From Aristolochia californica (lineage: Eukaryota > Streptophyta > Magnoliopsida > Piperales > Aristolochiaceae), in the NCBI GenBank assembly GCA_029961685.1, contig JARWKL010000009.1, positions 16,549,237-16,613,236 of the forward strand: a DNA stretch of 64,000 bases, given 5' to 3'. This document shows positions 8,119 through 20,970 of this stretch, piece by piece. The stretch's first letter is position 1, and each line of letters opens with the position of its first letter. A program made the position numbers and the translations under genes. The notes under the pieces were generated by a model that was given only the letters and a program-made list of their open reading frames with translations, had not been told where the DNA came from and searched no databases.

Positions 8119-11100
8119 ACTAGTTCAGCAACCCCAATAGGTTGGAATTTGATAAGAAAGAGATTTTTCTACACATGCTTTAAAAAATGGATATGCATGG
8201 CTCGAAACATGTTAAAGTTGCAAATGACCCATGGATCCAAACCTTTCAAAAAGAATAAAAAACTTCTCATTAAATTCTCAAGTGAACGTGCGGTGGGATA
8301 TTTAACCGAGTCAAACAAGCCATTATTTTGCCCATTAACAAAAAGCTGACCCAGCGATCATTGATCATTGTAAACTGATTTATCATGCGTAACGGGCCAC
8401 ATTTTTTTAAGGAATGACTTTTGGGTTGGGATTCAACACTCAGTTTAAAATTCCCTCGCCTCCCCTTTTCCCGACGATTGCAAAACCTGATATATAAAGA
8501 CTAAAACGAGTTTTAAATCCCTAAAAATTACACAAACTTTTTGGAAATATCTCTCTCCATATTTGTGCATTGTGCATTTCCATTTTAGATGTGTACATTT
8601 TTCTTAAATCAAAACTTGAGTTTTCACTTTTTCCTTCATCTCGTAGACAAAAAACAGAATAGATGACAACGAAATGAAAATTTTAGACTCTGTGTATGGA
8701 GAAAATTTAAAGCAATAACAAACGTAAGTAAAGAAAATTTATTCACACACCACAAATGAAGAAAGGAGTTTTCTCATCCAAGTTTGGGAAATTCCACTAG
8801 TTCAGCAACCCCAATAGGTTGGAATTTGATAAGAAAGAGATTTTTCCACACATGCTTTAAAAAATGGATATGCATGGCTCGAAACATGTTAAAGTTGCAA
8901 ATGACCCATGGATCCAAACCTTTCAAAAAGAATAAAAAACTTCTCATTAAATTCTCAAGTGAACGTGCGGTGGGATATTTAACCGAGTCAAACAAGCCAT
9001 TATTTTGCCCATTAACAAAAAGCTGACCTAGCGATCATTGATCATTGTAAACTGATTTATCATGCGTAACGGGCCACATTTTTTTAAGGAATGACTTTTG
9101 GGTTGGGATTCTACACTCAGTTTAAAATTCCCTCGCCTCCCCTTTTCCCGACGATTGCAAAACCTGATATATAAAGACTAAAACGAGTTTTAAATCCCTA
9201 AAAATTACACAAACTTTTTGGAAATATCTCTCTCCATACTTGTGCATTGTGCATTTCCATTTTAGATGTGTACATTTTTCTTAAATCAAAACTTGAGTTT
9301 TCACTTTTCCTTCATCTCGTAGACAAAAAACGGAATAGATGACAACGAAATGAAAATTTTAGACTCTGTGTATGGAGAAAATTTAAAGCAATAACAAACG
9401 TAAGTAAAGAAAATTTATTCACACACCACAAATGAAGAAAAGAGTTTTCTCATCCAAGTTTGGGAAATTCCACTAGTTCAGCAACCCCAATAGGTTGGAA
9501 TTTGATAAGAAAGAGATTTTTCTACACATGCTTTAAAAAATGGATATGCATGGCTCGAAACATGTTAAAGTTGCAAATGACCCATGGATCCAAACCTTTC
9601 AAAAAGAATAAAAAACTTCTCATTAAATTCTCAAGTGAACGTGCGGTGGGATATTTAACCGAGTCAAACAAGCCATTATTTTGCCCATTAACAAAAAGCT
9701 GACCTAGCGATCATTGATCATTGTAAACTGATTTATCATGCGTAACGGGCCACATTTTTTTAAGGAATGACTTTTGGGTTGGGATTCAACACTCAGTTTA
9801 AAATTCCCTCGCCTCCCCTTTTCCCGACGATTGCAAAACCTGATATATAAAGACTAAAACGAGTTTTAAATCCCTAAAAATTACACAAACTTTTTGGAAA
9901 TATCTCTCTCCATATTTGTGCATTGTGCATTTCCATTTTAGATGTGTACATTTTTCTTAAATCAAAACTTGAGTTTTCACTTTTTCCTTCATCTCGTAGA
10001 CAAAAAACAGAATAGATGACAACGAAATGAAAATTTTAGACTCTGTGTATGGAGAAAATTTAAAGCAATAACAAACGTAAGTAAAGAAAATTTATTCACA
10101 CACCACAAATGAAGAAAAGAGTTTTCTCATCCAAGTTTGGGAAATTCCACTAGTTCAGCAACCCCAATAGGTTGGAATTTGATAAGAAAGAGATTTTTCT
10201 ACACATGCTTTAAAAAATGGATATGCATGGCTCGAAACATGTTAAAGTTGCAAATGACCCATGGATCCAAACCTTTCAAAAAGAATAAAAAACTTCTCAT
10301 TAAATTCTCAAGTGAACGTGCGGTGGGATATTTAACCGAGTCAAACAAGCCATTATTTTGCCCATTAACAAAAAGCTGACCTAGCGATCATTGATCATTG
10401 TAAACTGATTTATCATGCGTAACGGGCCACATTTTTTTAAGGAATGACTTTTGGGTTGGGATTCAACACTCAGTTTAAAATTCCCTCGCCTCCCCTTTTC
10501 CCGACGATTGCAAAACCTGATATATAAAGACTAAAACGAGTTTTAAATCCCTAAAAATTACACAAACTTTTTGGAAATATCTCTCTCCATATTTGTGCAT
10601 TGTGCATTTCCATTTTAGATGTGTACATTTTTCTTAAATCAAAACTTTAGTTTTCACTTTTTCCTTCATCTCGTAGACAAAAAACAGAATAGATGACAAC
10701 GAAATGAAAAGTTTAGACTCTGTGTATGGAGAAAATTTAAAGCAATAACAAACGTAAGTAATGAAAATTTATTCACACACCACAAATGAAGAAAAAAATT
10801 TCCTCATCCAAGTTTGGGAAATTCCACTAGGTCAGCAACCCCAATAGGTTGGAATTTGATAAGAAAGGGATTTTTCTGCACATGCTTTAAAAAATGGATA
10901 TGCATGCTCGAAACATGTTAAAGTTGCAAATGACCCATGGATCCAAACCTTTCAAAAAGAATAAAAAACTTCTCATTAAATTCTCAAGTGAACGTGCGGT
11001 GGGATATTTAACCGAGTCAAACAAGCCATTATTTTGCCCATTAACGAAAAGCTGACCTAGCGATCATTGATCATTGTACACTGATTTATCATGCGTGATG

Positions 11101-13758
11101 GGCCACATTTTTTTAAGGAATGACTTTTGGGTTGGGATTCAACACTCAGTTTAAAATTCCCTCGCCTCCCCTTTTCCAGACGATTGCAAAACCTGATATA
11201 TAAAGACTAAAACGAGTTTTAAATCCCTAAAAATTACACAAACTTTTTGGAAATATCTCTCTCCATATTTGTGCATTGTGCATTTCCATTTTAGATGTGT
11301 ACATTTTTCTTAAATCAAAATTTGAGTTTTCACTTTTTCCTTCATCTCGTAGACAAAAAACAGAATAGATGACAACGAAATGAAAAGTTTAGACTCTGTG
11401 TATGGAGAAAATTTAAAGCAATAACAAACGTAAGTAATGAAAATTTATTCACACACCACAAATGAAGAAAAAAATTTCCTCATCCAAGTTTGGGAAATTC
11501 CACTAGGTCAGCAACCCCAATAGGTTGGAATTTGATAAGAAAGGGATTTTTCTGCACATGCTTTAAAAAATGGATATGCATGCTCGAAACATGTTAAAGT
11601 TGCAAATGACCCATGGATCCAAACCTTTCAAAAAGAATAAAAAACTTCTCATTAAATTCTCAAGTGAACGTGCGGTGGGATATTTAACCGAGTCAAACAA
11701 GCCATTATTTTGCCCATTAACGAAAAGCTGACCTAGCGATCATTGATCATTGTACACTGATTTATCATGCGTGATGGGCCACATTTTTTTAAGGAATGAC
11801 TTTTGGGTTGGGATTCAACACTCAGTTTAAAATTCCCTCGCCTCCCCTTTTCCAGACGATTGCAAAACCTGATATATAAAGACTAAAACGAGTTTTAAAT
11901 CCCTAAAAATTACACAAACTTTTTGGAAATATCTCTCTCCATATTTGTGCATTGTGCATTTCCATTTTAGATGTGTACATTTTTCTTAAATCAAAATTTG
12001 AGTTTTCACTTTTTCCTTCATATCGTAGACAAAAAACAGAATAGATGACAACGAAATGAAAATTTTAGACTCTGTGTATGGAGAAAATTTAAAGCAATAA
12101 CAAACGTAAGTAAAGAAAATTTATTCACACACCAAAAATGAAGAAAAAAGTTTTCTCATCCAAGTTTGGGAAATTCCACTAGTTCAGCAACCCCAATAGG
12201 TTGGAATTTGATAAGAAAGAGATTTTTCTACACATGCTTTAAAAAATGGATATGCATGGCTCGAAACATGTTAAAGTTGCAAATGACCCATGGATCCAAA
12301 CCTTTCAAAAAGAATAAAAAACTTCTCATTAAATTCTCAAGTGAACGTGCGGTGGGATATTTAACCGAGTCAAACAAGCCATTATTTTGCCCATTAACAA
12401 AAAGCTGACCTAGCGATCATTGATCATTGTAAACTGATTTATCATGCGTAACGGGCCACATTTTTTTAAGGAATGACTTTTGGGTTGGGATTCAACACTC
12501 AGTTTAAAATTCCCTCGCCTCCCCTTTCCCGACGATTGCAAAACCTGATATATAAAGACTAAAACGAGTTTTAAATCCCTAAAAATTACACAAACTTTTT
12601 GGAAATATCTCTCTCCATACTTGTGCATTGTGCATTTCCATTTTAGATGTGTACATTTTTCTTAAATCAAAACTTGAGTTTTCACTTTTCCTTCATCTCG
12701 TAGACAAAAAACGGAATAGATGACAACGAAATGAAAATTTTAGACTCTATGTATGGAGAAAATTTAAAGCAATAACAAACGTAAGTAAAGAAAATTTATT
12801 CACACACCACAAATGAAGAAAAGAGTTTTCTCATCCAAGTTTGGGAAATTCCACTAGTTCAGCAACCCCAATAGGTTGGAATTTGATAAGAAAGAGATTT
12901 TTCTACACATGCTTTAAAAAATGGATATGCATGGCTCGAAACATGTTAAAGTTGCAAATGACCCATGGATCCAAACCTTTCAAAAAGAATAAAAAACTTC
13001 TCATTAAATTCTCAAGTGAACGTGCGGTGGGATATTTAACCGAGTCAAACAAGCCATTATTTTGCCCATTAACAAAAAGCTGACCTAGCGATCATTGATC
13101 ATTGTAAACTGATTTATCATGCGTAACGGGCCACATTTTTTTAAGGAATGACTTTTGGGTTGGGATTCAACACTCAGTTTAAAATTCCCTCGCCTCCCCT
13201 TTTCCCGACGATTGTAAAACCTGATATATAAAGACTAAAACGAGTTTTAAATCCCTAAAAATTACACAAACTTTTTGGAAATATCTCTCTCCATACTTGT
13301 GCATTGTGCATTTCCATTTTAGATGTGTACATTTTTCTTAAATCAAAACTTGAGTTTTCACTTTTCCTTCATCTCGTAGACAAAAAACGGAATAGATGAC
13401 AACGAAATGAAAATTTTAGACTCTGTGTATGGAGAAAATTTAAAGCAATAACAAACGTAAGTAAAGAAAATTTATTCACACACCACAAATGAAGAAAAGA
13501 GTTTTCTCATCCAAGTTTGGGAAATTCCACTAGTTCAGCAACCCCAATAGGTTGGAATTTGATAAGAAAGAGATTTTTCTACACATGCTTTAAAAAATGG
13601 ATATGCATGGCTCGAAACATGTTAAAGTTGCAAATGACCCATGGATCCAAACCTTTCAAAAAGAATAAAAAACTTCTCATTAAATTCTCAAGTGAACGTG
13701 CGGTGGGATATTTAACCGAGTCAAACAAGCCATTATTTTGCCCATTAACAAAAAGCTG
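8119..13758 (+). repeat. Long duplication, copy 2 (12-monomer offset)
   Basis: This is the partner of the first 5.64 kb of the window, spanning M13 to the first third of M21. It has the same class order (four A, two B, then A) and the same 675/676-bp length variants at the same places. Its M19-M21 part is in turn shared with M29-M31 and M34-M36. The rare-variant set of 12178-14205 therefore occurs three times in full, and a fourth time in M7-M8. Copying of overlapping segments on different scales is the simplest explanation (inference). Confidence 0.85.
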
Positions 13759-16700
13759 ACCTAGCGATCATTGATCATTGTACACTGATTTATCATGCGT
13801 AACGGGCCACATTTTTTTAAGGAATGACTTTTGGGTTGGGATTCAACACTCACTTTAAAATTCCCTCGCCTCCCCTTTTCCCGACGATTGCAAAACCTGA
13901 TATATAAAGACTAAAACGAGTTTTAAATCCCTAAAAATTACACAAACTTTTTGGAAATATCTCTCTCCATATTTGTGCATTGTGCATTTCCATTTTAGAT
14001 GTGTACATTTTTCTTAAATCAAAACTTGAGTTTTCACTTTTTCCTTCATCTCGTAGACAAAAAACAGAATAGATGACAACGAAATGAAAATTTTAGACTC
14101 TGTGTATGGAGAAAATTTAAAGCAATAACAAACGTAAGTAAAGAAAATTTATTCACACACCACAAATGAAGAAAAGAGTTTTCTCATCCAAGTTTGGGAA
14201 ATTCCACTAGTTCAGCAACCCCAATAGGTTGGAATTTGATAAGAAAGAGATTTTTCTACACATGCTTTAAAAAATGGATATGCATGGCTCGAAACATGTT
14301 AAAGTTGCAAATGACCCATGGATCCAAACCTTTCAAAAAGAATAAAAAACTTCTCATTAAATTCTCAAGTGAACGTGCGGTGGGATATTTAACCGAGTCA
14401 AACAAGCCATTATTTTGCCCATTAACAAAAAGCTGACCTAGCGATCATTGATCATTGTAAACTGATTTATCATGCGTAACGGGCCACATTTTTTTAAGGA
14501 ATGACTTTTGGGTTGGGATTCAACACTCAGTTTAAAATTCCCTCGCCTCCCCTTTTCCCGACGATTGCAAAACCTGATATATAAAGACTAAAACGAGTTT
14601 TAAATCCCTAAAAATTACACAAACTTTTTGGAAATATCTCTCTCCATATTTCTGCATTGTGCATTTCCATTTTAGATGTGTACATTTTTCTTAAATCAAA
14701 AGTTGAGTTTTCACTTTTTCCTTCATCTCGTAGACAAAAAACAGAATAGATGACAACGAAATGAAAATTTTAGACTCTGTGTATGGAGAAAATTTAAAGC
14801 AATAACAAACGTAAGTAAAGAAAATTTATTCACACACCAAAAATGAAGAAAAAAGTTTTCTCATCCAAGTTTGGGAAATTCAACTAGTTCAGCAACCCCA
14901 ATAGGTTGGAATTTGATAAGAAAGAGATTTTTCTACACATGCTTTAAAAAATGGATATGCATGGCTCGAAACATGTTAAAGTTGCAAATGACCCATGGAT
15001 CCAAACCTTTCAAAAAGAATAAAAAACTTCTCATTAAATTCTCAAGTGAACGTGCGGTGGGATATTTAACCGAGTCAAACAAGCCATTATTTTGCCCATT
15101 AACGAAAAGCTGACCTAGCGATCATTGATCATTGTAAACTGATTTATCATGCGTAACGGGCCACATTTTTTTAAGGAATGACTTTTGGGTTGGGATTCAA
15201 CACTCATTTTAAAATTCCCTCGCCTCCCCTTTTCCCGACGATTGCAAAACCTGATATATAAAGACTAAAACGAGTTTTAAATCCCTAAAAATTACACAAA
15301 CTTTTTGGAAATATCTCTCTCCATATTTGTGCATTGTGCATTTCCATTTTAGATGTGTACATTTTTCTTAAATCAAAACTTGAGTTTTCACTTTTTCCTT
15401 CATCTCGTAGACAAAAAACAGAATAGATGACAACGGAATGAAAATTTTAGACTCTGTGTACGGAGAAAATTTAAAGCAATAACAAACGTAAGTAAAGAAA
15501 ATTTATTCACACACCACAAATGAAGAAAAGAGTTTTCTCATCCAAGTTTGGGAAATTCCACTAGTTCAGCAACCCCAATAGGTTGGAATTTGATAAGAAA
15601 GAGATTTTTCTACACATGCTTTAAAAAATGGATATGCATGGCTCGAAACATGTTAAAGTTGAAAATAACCCATGGATCCAAACCTTTCAAAAAGAATAAA
15701 AAACTTCTCATTAAATTCTCAAGTGAACGTGCGGTGGGATATTTAACCGAGTCAAACAAGCCATTATTTTGCCCATTAACGAAAAGCTGACCTAGCGATC
15801 ATTGATCATTGTAAACTGATTTATCATGCGTAACGGGCCACATTTTTTTAAGGAATGACTTTTGGGTTGGGATTCAACACTCAGTTTAAAATTCCCTCGC
15901 CTCCCCTTTTCCCGACGATTGCAAAACCTGATATATAAAGACTAAAACGAGTTTTAAATCCCTAAAAATTACACAAACATTTTGGAAATATCTCTCTCCA
16001 TATTTGTGCATTGTGCATTTCCATTTTAGATGTGTACATTTTTCTTAAATCAAAACTTGAGTTTTCACTTTTTCCTTCATCTCGTAGACAAAAAACAAAA
16101 TAGATGACAACGAAATGAAAATTTTAGACTCTGTGTATGGAGAAAATTTAAAGCAATAACAAACGTAAGTAAAGAAAATTTATTCACACACCACAAATGA
16201 AGAAAAGAGTTTTCTCATCCAAGTTTGGGAAATTCCACTAGTTCAGCAACCCCAATAGGTTGGAATTTGATAAGAAAGAGATTTTTCTACACATGCTTTA
16301 AAAAATGGATATGCATGGCTCGAAACATGTTAAAGTTGCAAATGACCCATGGATCCAAACCTTTCAAAAAGAATAAAAAACTTCTCATTAAATTCTCAAG
16401 TGAACGTGCGGTGGGATATTTAACCGAGTCAAACAAGCCATTATTTTGCCCATTAACAAAAAGCTGACCTAGCGATCATTGATCATTGTAAACTGATTTA
16501 TCATGCGTAACGGTCCACATTTTTTTAAGGAATGACTTTTGGGTTGGGATTCAACACTCAGTTTAAAATTCCCTCGCCTCCCCTTTTCCCGACGATTGCA
16601 AAACCTGATATATAAAGACTAAAACGAGTTTTAAATCCCTAAAAATTACACAAACTTTTTGGAAATATCTCTCTCCATATTTCTGCATTGTGCATTTCCA

Positions 16701-17589
16701 TTTTAGATGTGTACATTTTTCTTAAATCAAAACTTTAGTTTTCACTTTTTCCTTCATCTCGTAGACAAAAAACAGAATAGATGACAACGAAATGAAAAGT
16801 TTAGACTCTGTGTATGGAGAAAATTTAAAGCAATAACAAACGTAAGTAATTAAAATTTATTCACACACCACAAATGAAGAAAAAATTTTCCTCATCCAAG
16901 TTTGGGAAATTCCACTAGTTCAGCAACCCCAATAGGTTGGAATTTGATAAGAAAGGGATTTTTCTGCACATGCTTTAAAAAATGGATATGCATGCTCGAA
17001 ACATGTTAAAGTTGCAAATGACCCATGGATCCAAACCTTTCAAAAAGAATAAAAAACTTCTCATTAAATTCTCAAGTGAACGTGCGGTGGGATATTTAAC
17101 CGAGTCAAACAAGCCATTATTTTGCCCATTAACGAAAAGCTGACCTAGCGATCATTGATCATTGTAAACTGATTTATCATGCGTAACGGGCCACATTTTT
17201 TTAAGGAATGACTTTTGGGTTGGGATTCAACACTCAGTTTAAAATTCCCTCGCCTCCCCTTTTCCCGACGATTGCAATACCTGATATATAAAGACTAAAA
17301 CGAGTTTTAAATCCCTAAACATTACACAAACTTTTTGGAAATATCTCTCTCTATATTTGTGCATTGTGCATTTCCATTTTAGATGTGTACATTTTTCTTA
17401 AATCAAAACTTGAGTTTTCACTTTTTCCTTCATCTCGTAGACAAAAAACAGAATAGATGACAACGAAATGAAAATTTTAGACTCTGTGTATGGAGAAAAT
17501 TTAAAGCAATAACAAACGTAAGTAAAGAAAATTTATTCACACACCACAAATGAAGAAAAAAGTTTTCTCATCCAAGTTTGGGAAATTCC
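12178..17589 (+). repeat. Eight-monomer duplication M19-M26, copy 1 (offset 10146 bp)
   Basis: This pairs with 22324-27735. Shared rare variants are: CACTCACTTT in M21/M36, ATTTCTGCATTG plus TCAAAAGTTG in M22/M37, CACTCATTTT in M23/M38, TTGAAAATAACCC in M24/M39, CGGTCCACA in M25/M40 and CTCTCTCTATATTT in M26/M41. Single-base differences found by eye are: 13122 C against 23268 T, 14882 A against 25028 C, 15280 A against 25426 C, 17278 T against 27424 A, and 17320 C against 27466 A. Five changes in 5.4 kb point to a recent duplication, though I may have missed others. Confidence 0.85.
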
Positions 17590-20500
17590 ACTAGTTCAGC
17601 AACCCCAATAGGTTGGAATTTGATAAGAAAGAGATTTTTCTACACATGCTTTAAAAAATGGATATGCATGGCTCGAAACATGTTAAAGTTGCAAATGACC
17701 CATGGATCCAAACCTTTCAAAAAGAATAAAAAACTTCTCATTAAATTCTCAAGTGAACGTGCGGTGGGATATTTAACCGAGTCAAACAAGCCATTATTTT
17801 GCCCATTAACAAAAAGCTGACCTAGCGATCATTGATCATTGTAAACTGATTTATCATGCGTAACGGGCCACATTTTTTTAAGGAATGACTTTTGGGTTGG
17901 GATTCAACACTCAGTTTAAAATTCCCTCGCCTCCCCTTTTCCCGACGATTGCAAAACCTGATATATAAAGACTAAAACGAGTTTTAAATCCCTAAAAATT
18001 ACACAAACTTTTTGGAAATATCTCTCTCCATATTTGTGCATTGTGCATTTCCATTTTAGATGTGTACATTTTTCTTAAATCAAAACTTTAGTTTTCACTT
18101 TTTCCTTCATCTCGTAGACAAAAAACAGAATAGATGACAACGAAATGAAAAGTTTAGACTCTGTGTATGGAGAAAATTTAAAGCAATAACAAACGTAAGT
18201 AATGAAAATTTATTCACACACCACAAATGAAGAAAAAAATTTCCTCATCCAAGTTTGGGAAATTCCACTAGGTCAGCAACCCCAATAGGTTGGAATTTGA
18301 TAAGAAAGGGATTTTTCTGCACATGCTTTAAAAAATGGATATGCATGCTCGAAACATGTTAAAGTTGCAAATGACCCATGGATCCAAACCTTTCAAAAAG
18401 AATAAAAAACTTCTCATTAAATTCTCAAGTGAACGTGCGGTGGGATATTTAACCGAGTCAAACAAGCCATTATTTTGCCCATTAACGAAAAGCTGACCTA
18501 GCGATCATTGATCATTGTACACTGATTTATCATGCGTGATGGGCCACATTTTTTTAAGGAATGACTTTTGGGTTGGGATTCAACACTCAGTTTAAAATTC
18601 CCTCGCCTCCCCTTTTCCAGACGATTGCAAAACCTGATATATAAAGACTAAAACGAGTTTTAAATCCCTAAAAATTACACAAACTTTTTGGAAATATCTC
18701 TCTCCATATTTGTGCATTGTGCATTTCCATTTTAGATGTGTACATTTTTCTTAAATCAAAATTTGAGTTTTCACTTTTTCCTTCATCTCGTAGACAAAAA
18801 ACAGAATAGATGACAACGAAATGAAAATTTTAGACTCTGTGTATGGAGAAAATTTAAAGCAATAACAAACGTAAGTAAAGAAAATTTATTCACACACCAA
18901 AAATGAAGAAAAAAGTTTTCTCATCCAAGTTTGGGAAATTCCACTAGTTCAGCAACCCCAATAGGTTGGAATTTGATAAGAAAGAGATTTTTCTACACAT
19001 GCTTTAAAAAATGGATATGCATGGCTCGAAACATGTTAAAGTTGCAAATGACCCATGGATCCAAACCTTTCAAAAAGAATAAAAAACTTCTCATTAAATT
19101 CTCAAGTGAACGTGCGGTGGGATATTTAACCGAGTCAAACAAGCCATTATTTTGCCCATTAACAAAAAGCTGACCTAGCGATCATTGATCATTGTAAACT
19201 GATTTATCATGCGTAACGGGCCACATTTTTTTAAGGAATGACTTTTGGGTTGGGATTCAACACTCAGTTTAAAATTCCCTCGCCTCCCCTTTCCCGACGA
19301 TTGCAAAACCTGATATATAAAGACTAAAACGAGTTTTAAATCCCTAAAAATTACACAAACTTTTTGGAAATATCTCTCTCCATACTTGTGCATTGTGCAT
19401 TTCCATTTTAGATGTGTACATTTTTCTTAAATCAAAACTTGAGTTTTCACTTTTCCTTCATCTCGTAGACAAAAAACGGAATAGATGACAACGAAATGAA
19501 AATTTTAGACTCTATGTATGGAGAAAATTTAAAGCAATAACAAACGTAAGTAAAGAAAATTTATTCACACACCACAAATGAAGAAAAGAGTTTTCTCATC
19601 CAAGTTTGGGAAATTCCACTAGTTCAGCAACCCCAATAGGTTGGAATTTGATAAGAAAGAGATTTTTCTACACATGCTTTAAAAAATGGATATGCATGGC
19701 TCGAAACATGTTAAAGTTGCAAATGACCCATGGATCCAAACCTTTCAAAAAGAATAAAAAACTTCTCATTAAATTCTCAAGTGAACGTGCGGTGGGATAT
19801 TTAACCGAGTCAAACAAGCCATTATTTTGCCCATTAACAAAAAGCTGACCTAGCGATCATTGATCATTGTAAACTGATTTATCATGCGTAACGGGCCACA
19901 TTTTTTTAAGGAATGACTTTTGGGTTGGGATTCAACACTCAGTTTAAAATTCCCTCGCCTCCCCTTTTCCCGACGATTGTAAAACCTGATATATAAAGAC
20001 TAAAACGAGTTTTAAATCCCTAAAAATTACACAAACTTTTTGGAAATATCTCTCTCCATACTTGTGCATTGTGCATTTCCATTTTAGATGTGTACATTTT
20101 TCTTAAATCAAAACTTGAGTTTTCACTTTTCCTTCATCTCGTAGACAAAAAACGGAATAGATGACAACGAAATGAAAATTTTAGACTCTGTGTATGGAGA
20201 AAATTTAAAGCAATAACAAACGTAAGTAAAGAAAATTTATTCACACACCACAAATGAAGAAAAGAGTTTTCTCATCCAAGTTTGGGAAATTCCACTAGTT
20301 CAGCAACCCCAATAGGTTGGAATTTGATAAGAAAGAGATTTTTCTACACATGCTTTAAAAAATGGATATGCATGGCTCGAAACATGTTAAAGTTGCAAAT
20401 GACCCATGGATCCAAACCTTTCAAAAAGAATAAAAAACTTCTCATTAAATTCTCAAGTGAACGTGCGGTGGGATATTTAACCGAGTCAAACAAGCCATTA

Positions 20501-20970
20501 TTTTGCCCATTAACAAAAAGCTGACCTAGCGATCATTGATCATTGTACACTGATTTATCATGCGTAACGGGCCACATTTTTTTAAGGAATGACTTTTGGG
20601 TTGGGATTCAACACTCACTTTAAAATTCCCTCGCCTCCCCTTTTCCCGACGATTGCAAAACCTGATATATAAAGACTAAAACGAGTTTTAAATCCCTAAA
20701 AATTACACAAACTTTTTGGAAATATCTCTCTCCATATTTGTGCATTGTGCATTTCCATTTTAGATGTGTACATTTTTCTTAAATCAAAACTTGAGTTTTC
20801 ACTTTTTCCTTCATCTCGTAGACAAAAAACAGAATAGATGACAACGAAATGAAAATTTTAGACTCTGTGTATGGAGAAAATTTAAAGCAATAACAAACGT
20901 AAGTAAAGAAAATTTATTCACACACCACAAATGAAGAAAAGAGTTTTCTCATCCAAGTTTGGGAAATTCC
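17590..20970 (+). repeat. Five-monomer higher-order repeat I, copy 1 (M27-M31, 3381 bp)
   Basis: The order is A (M27, ACTTTAG tail), B (M28, ACTAGG and GTGATGGG subgroup), A (M29, 675 bp, GACTCTATG), A (M30, 676 bp, GATTGTAAAACC), A (M31, CACTCACTTT). It is followed immediately by a second copy of the same length. Compared with M16-M21, which has two B copies in a row, this unit has one, as if one B monomer had been removed by unequal exchange. M28 has CATCTCGTAG, as M17 does, where M18 has CATATCGTAG. Confidence 0.9.
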
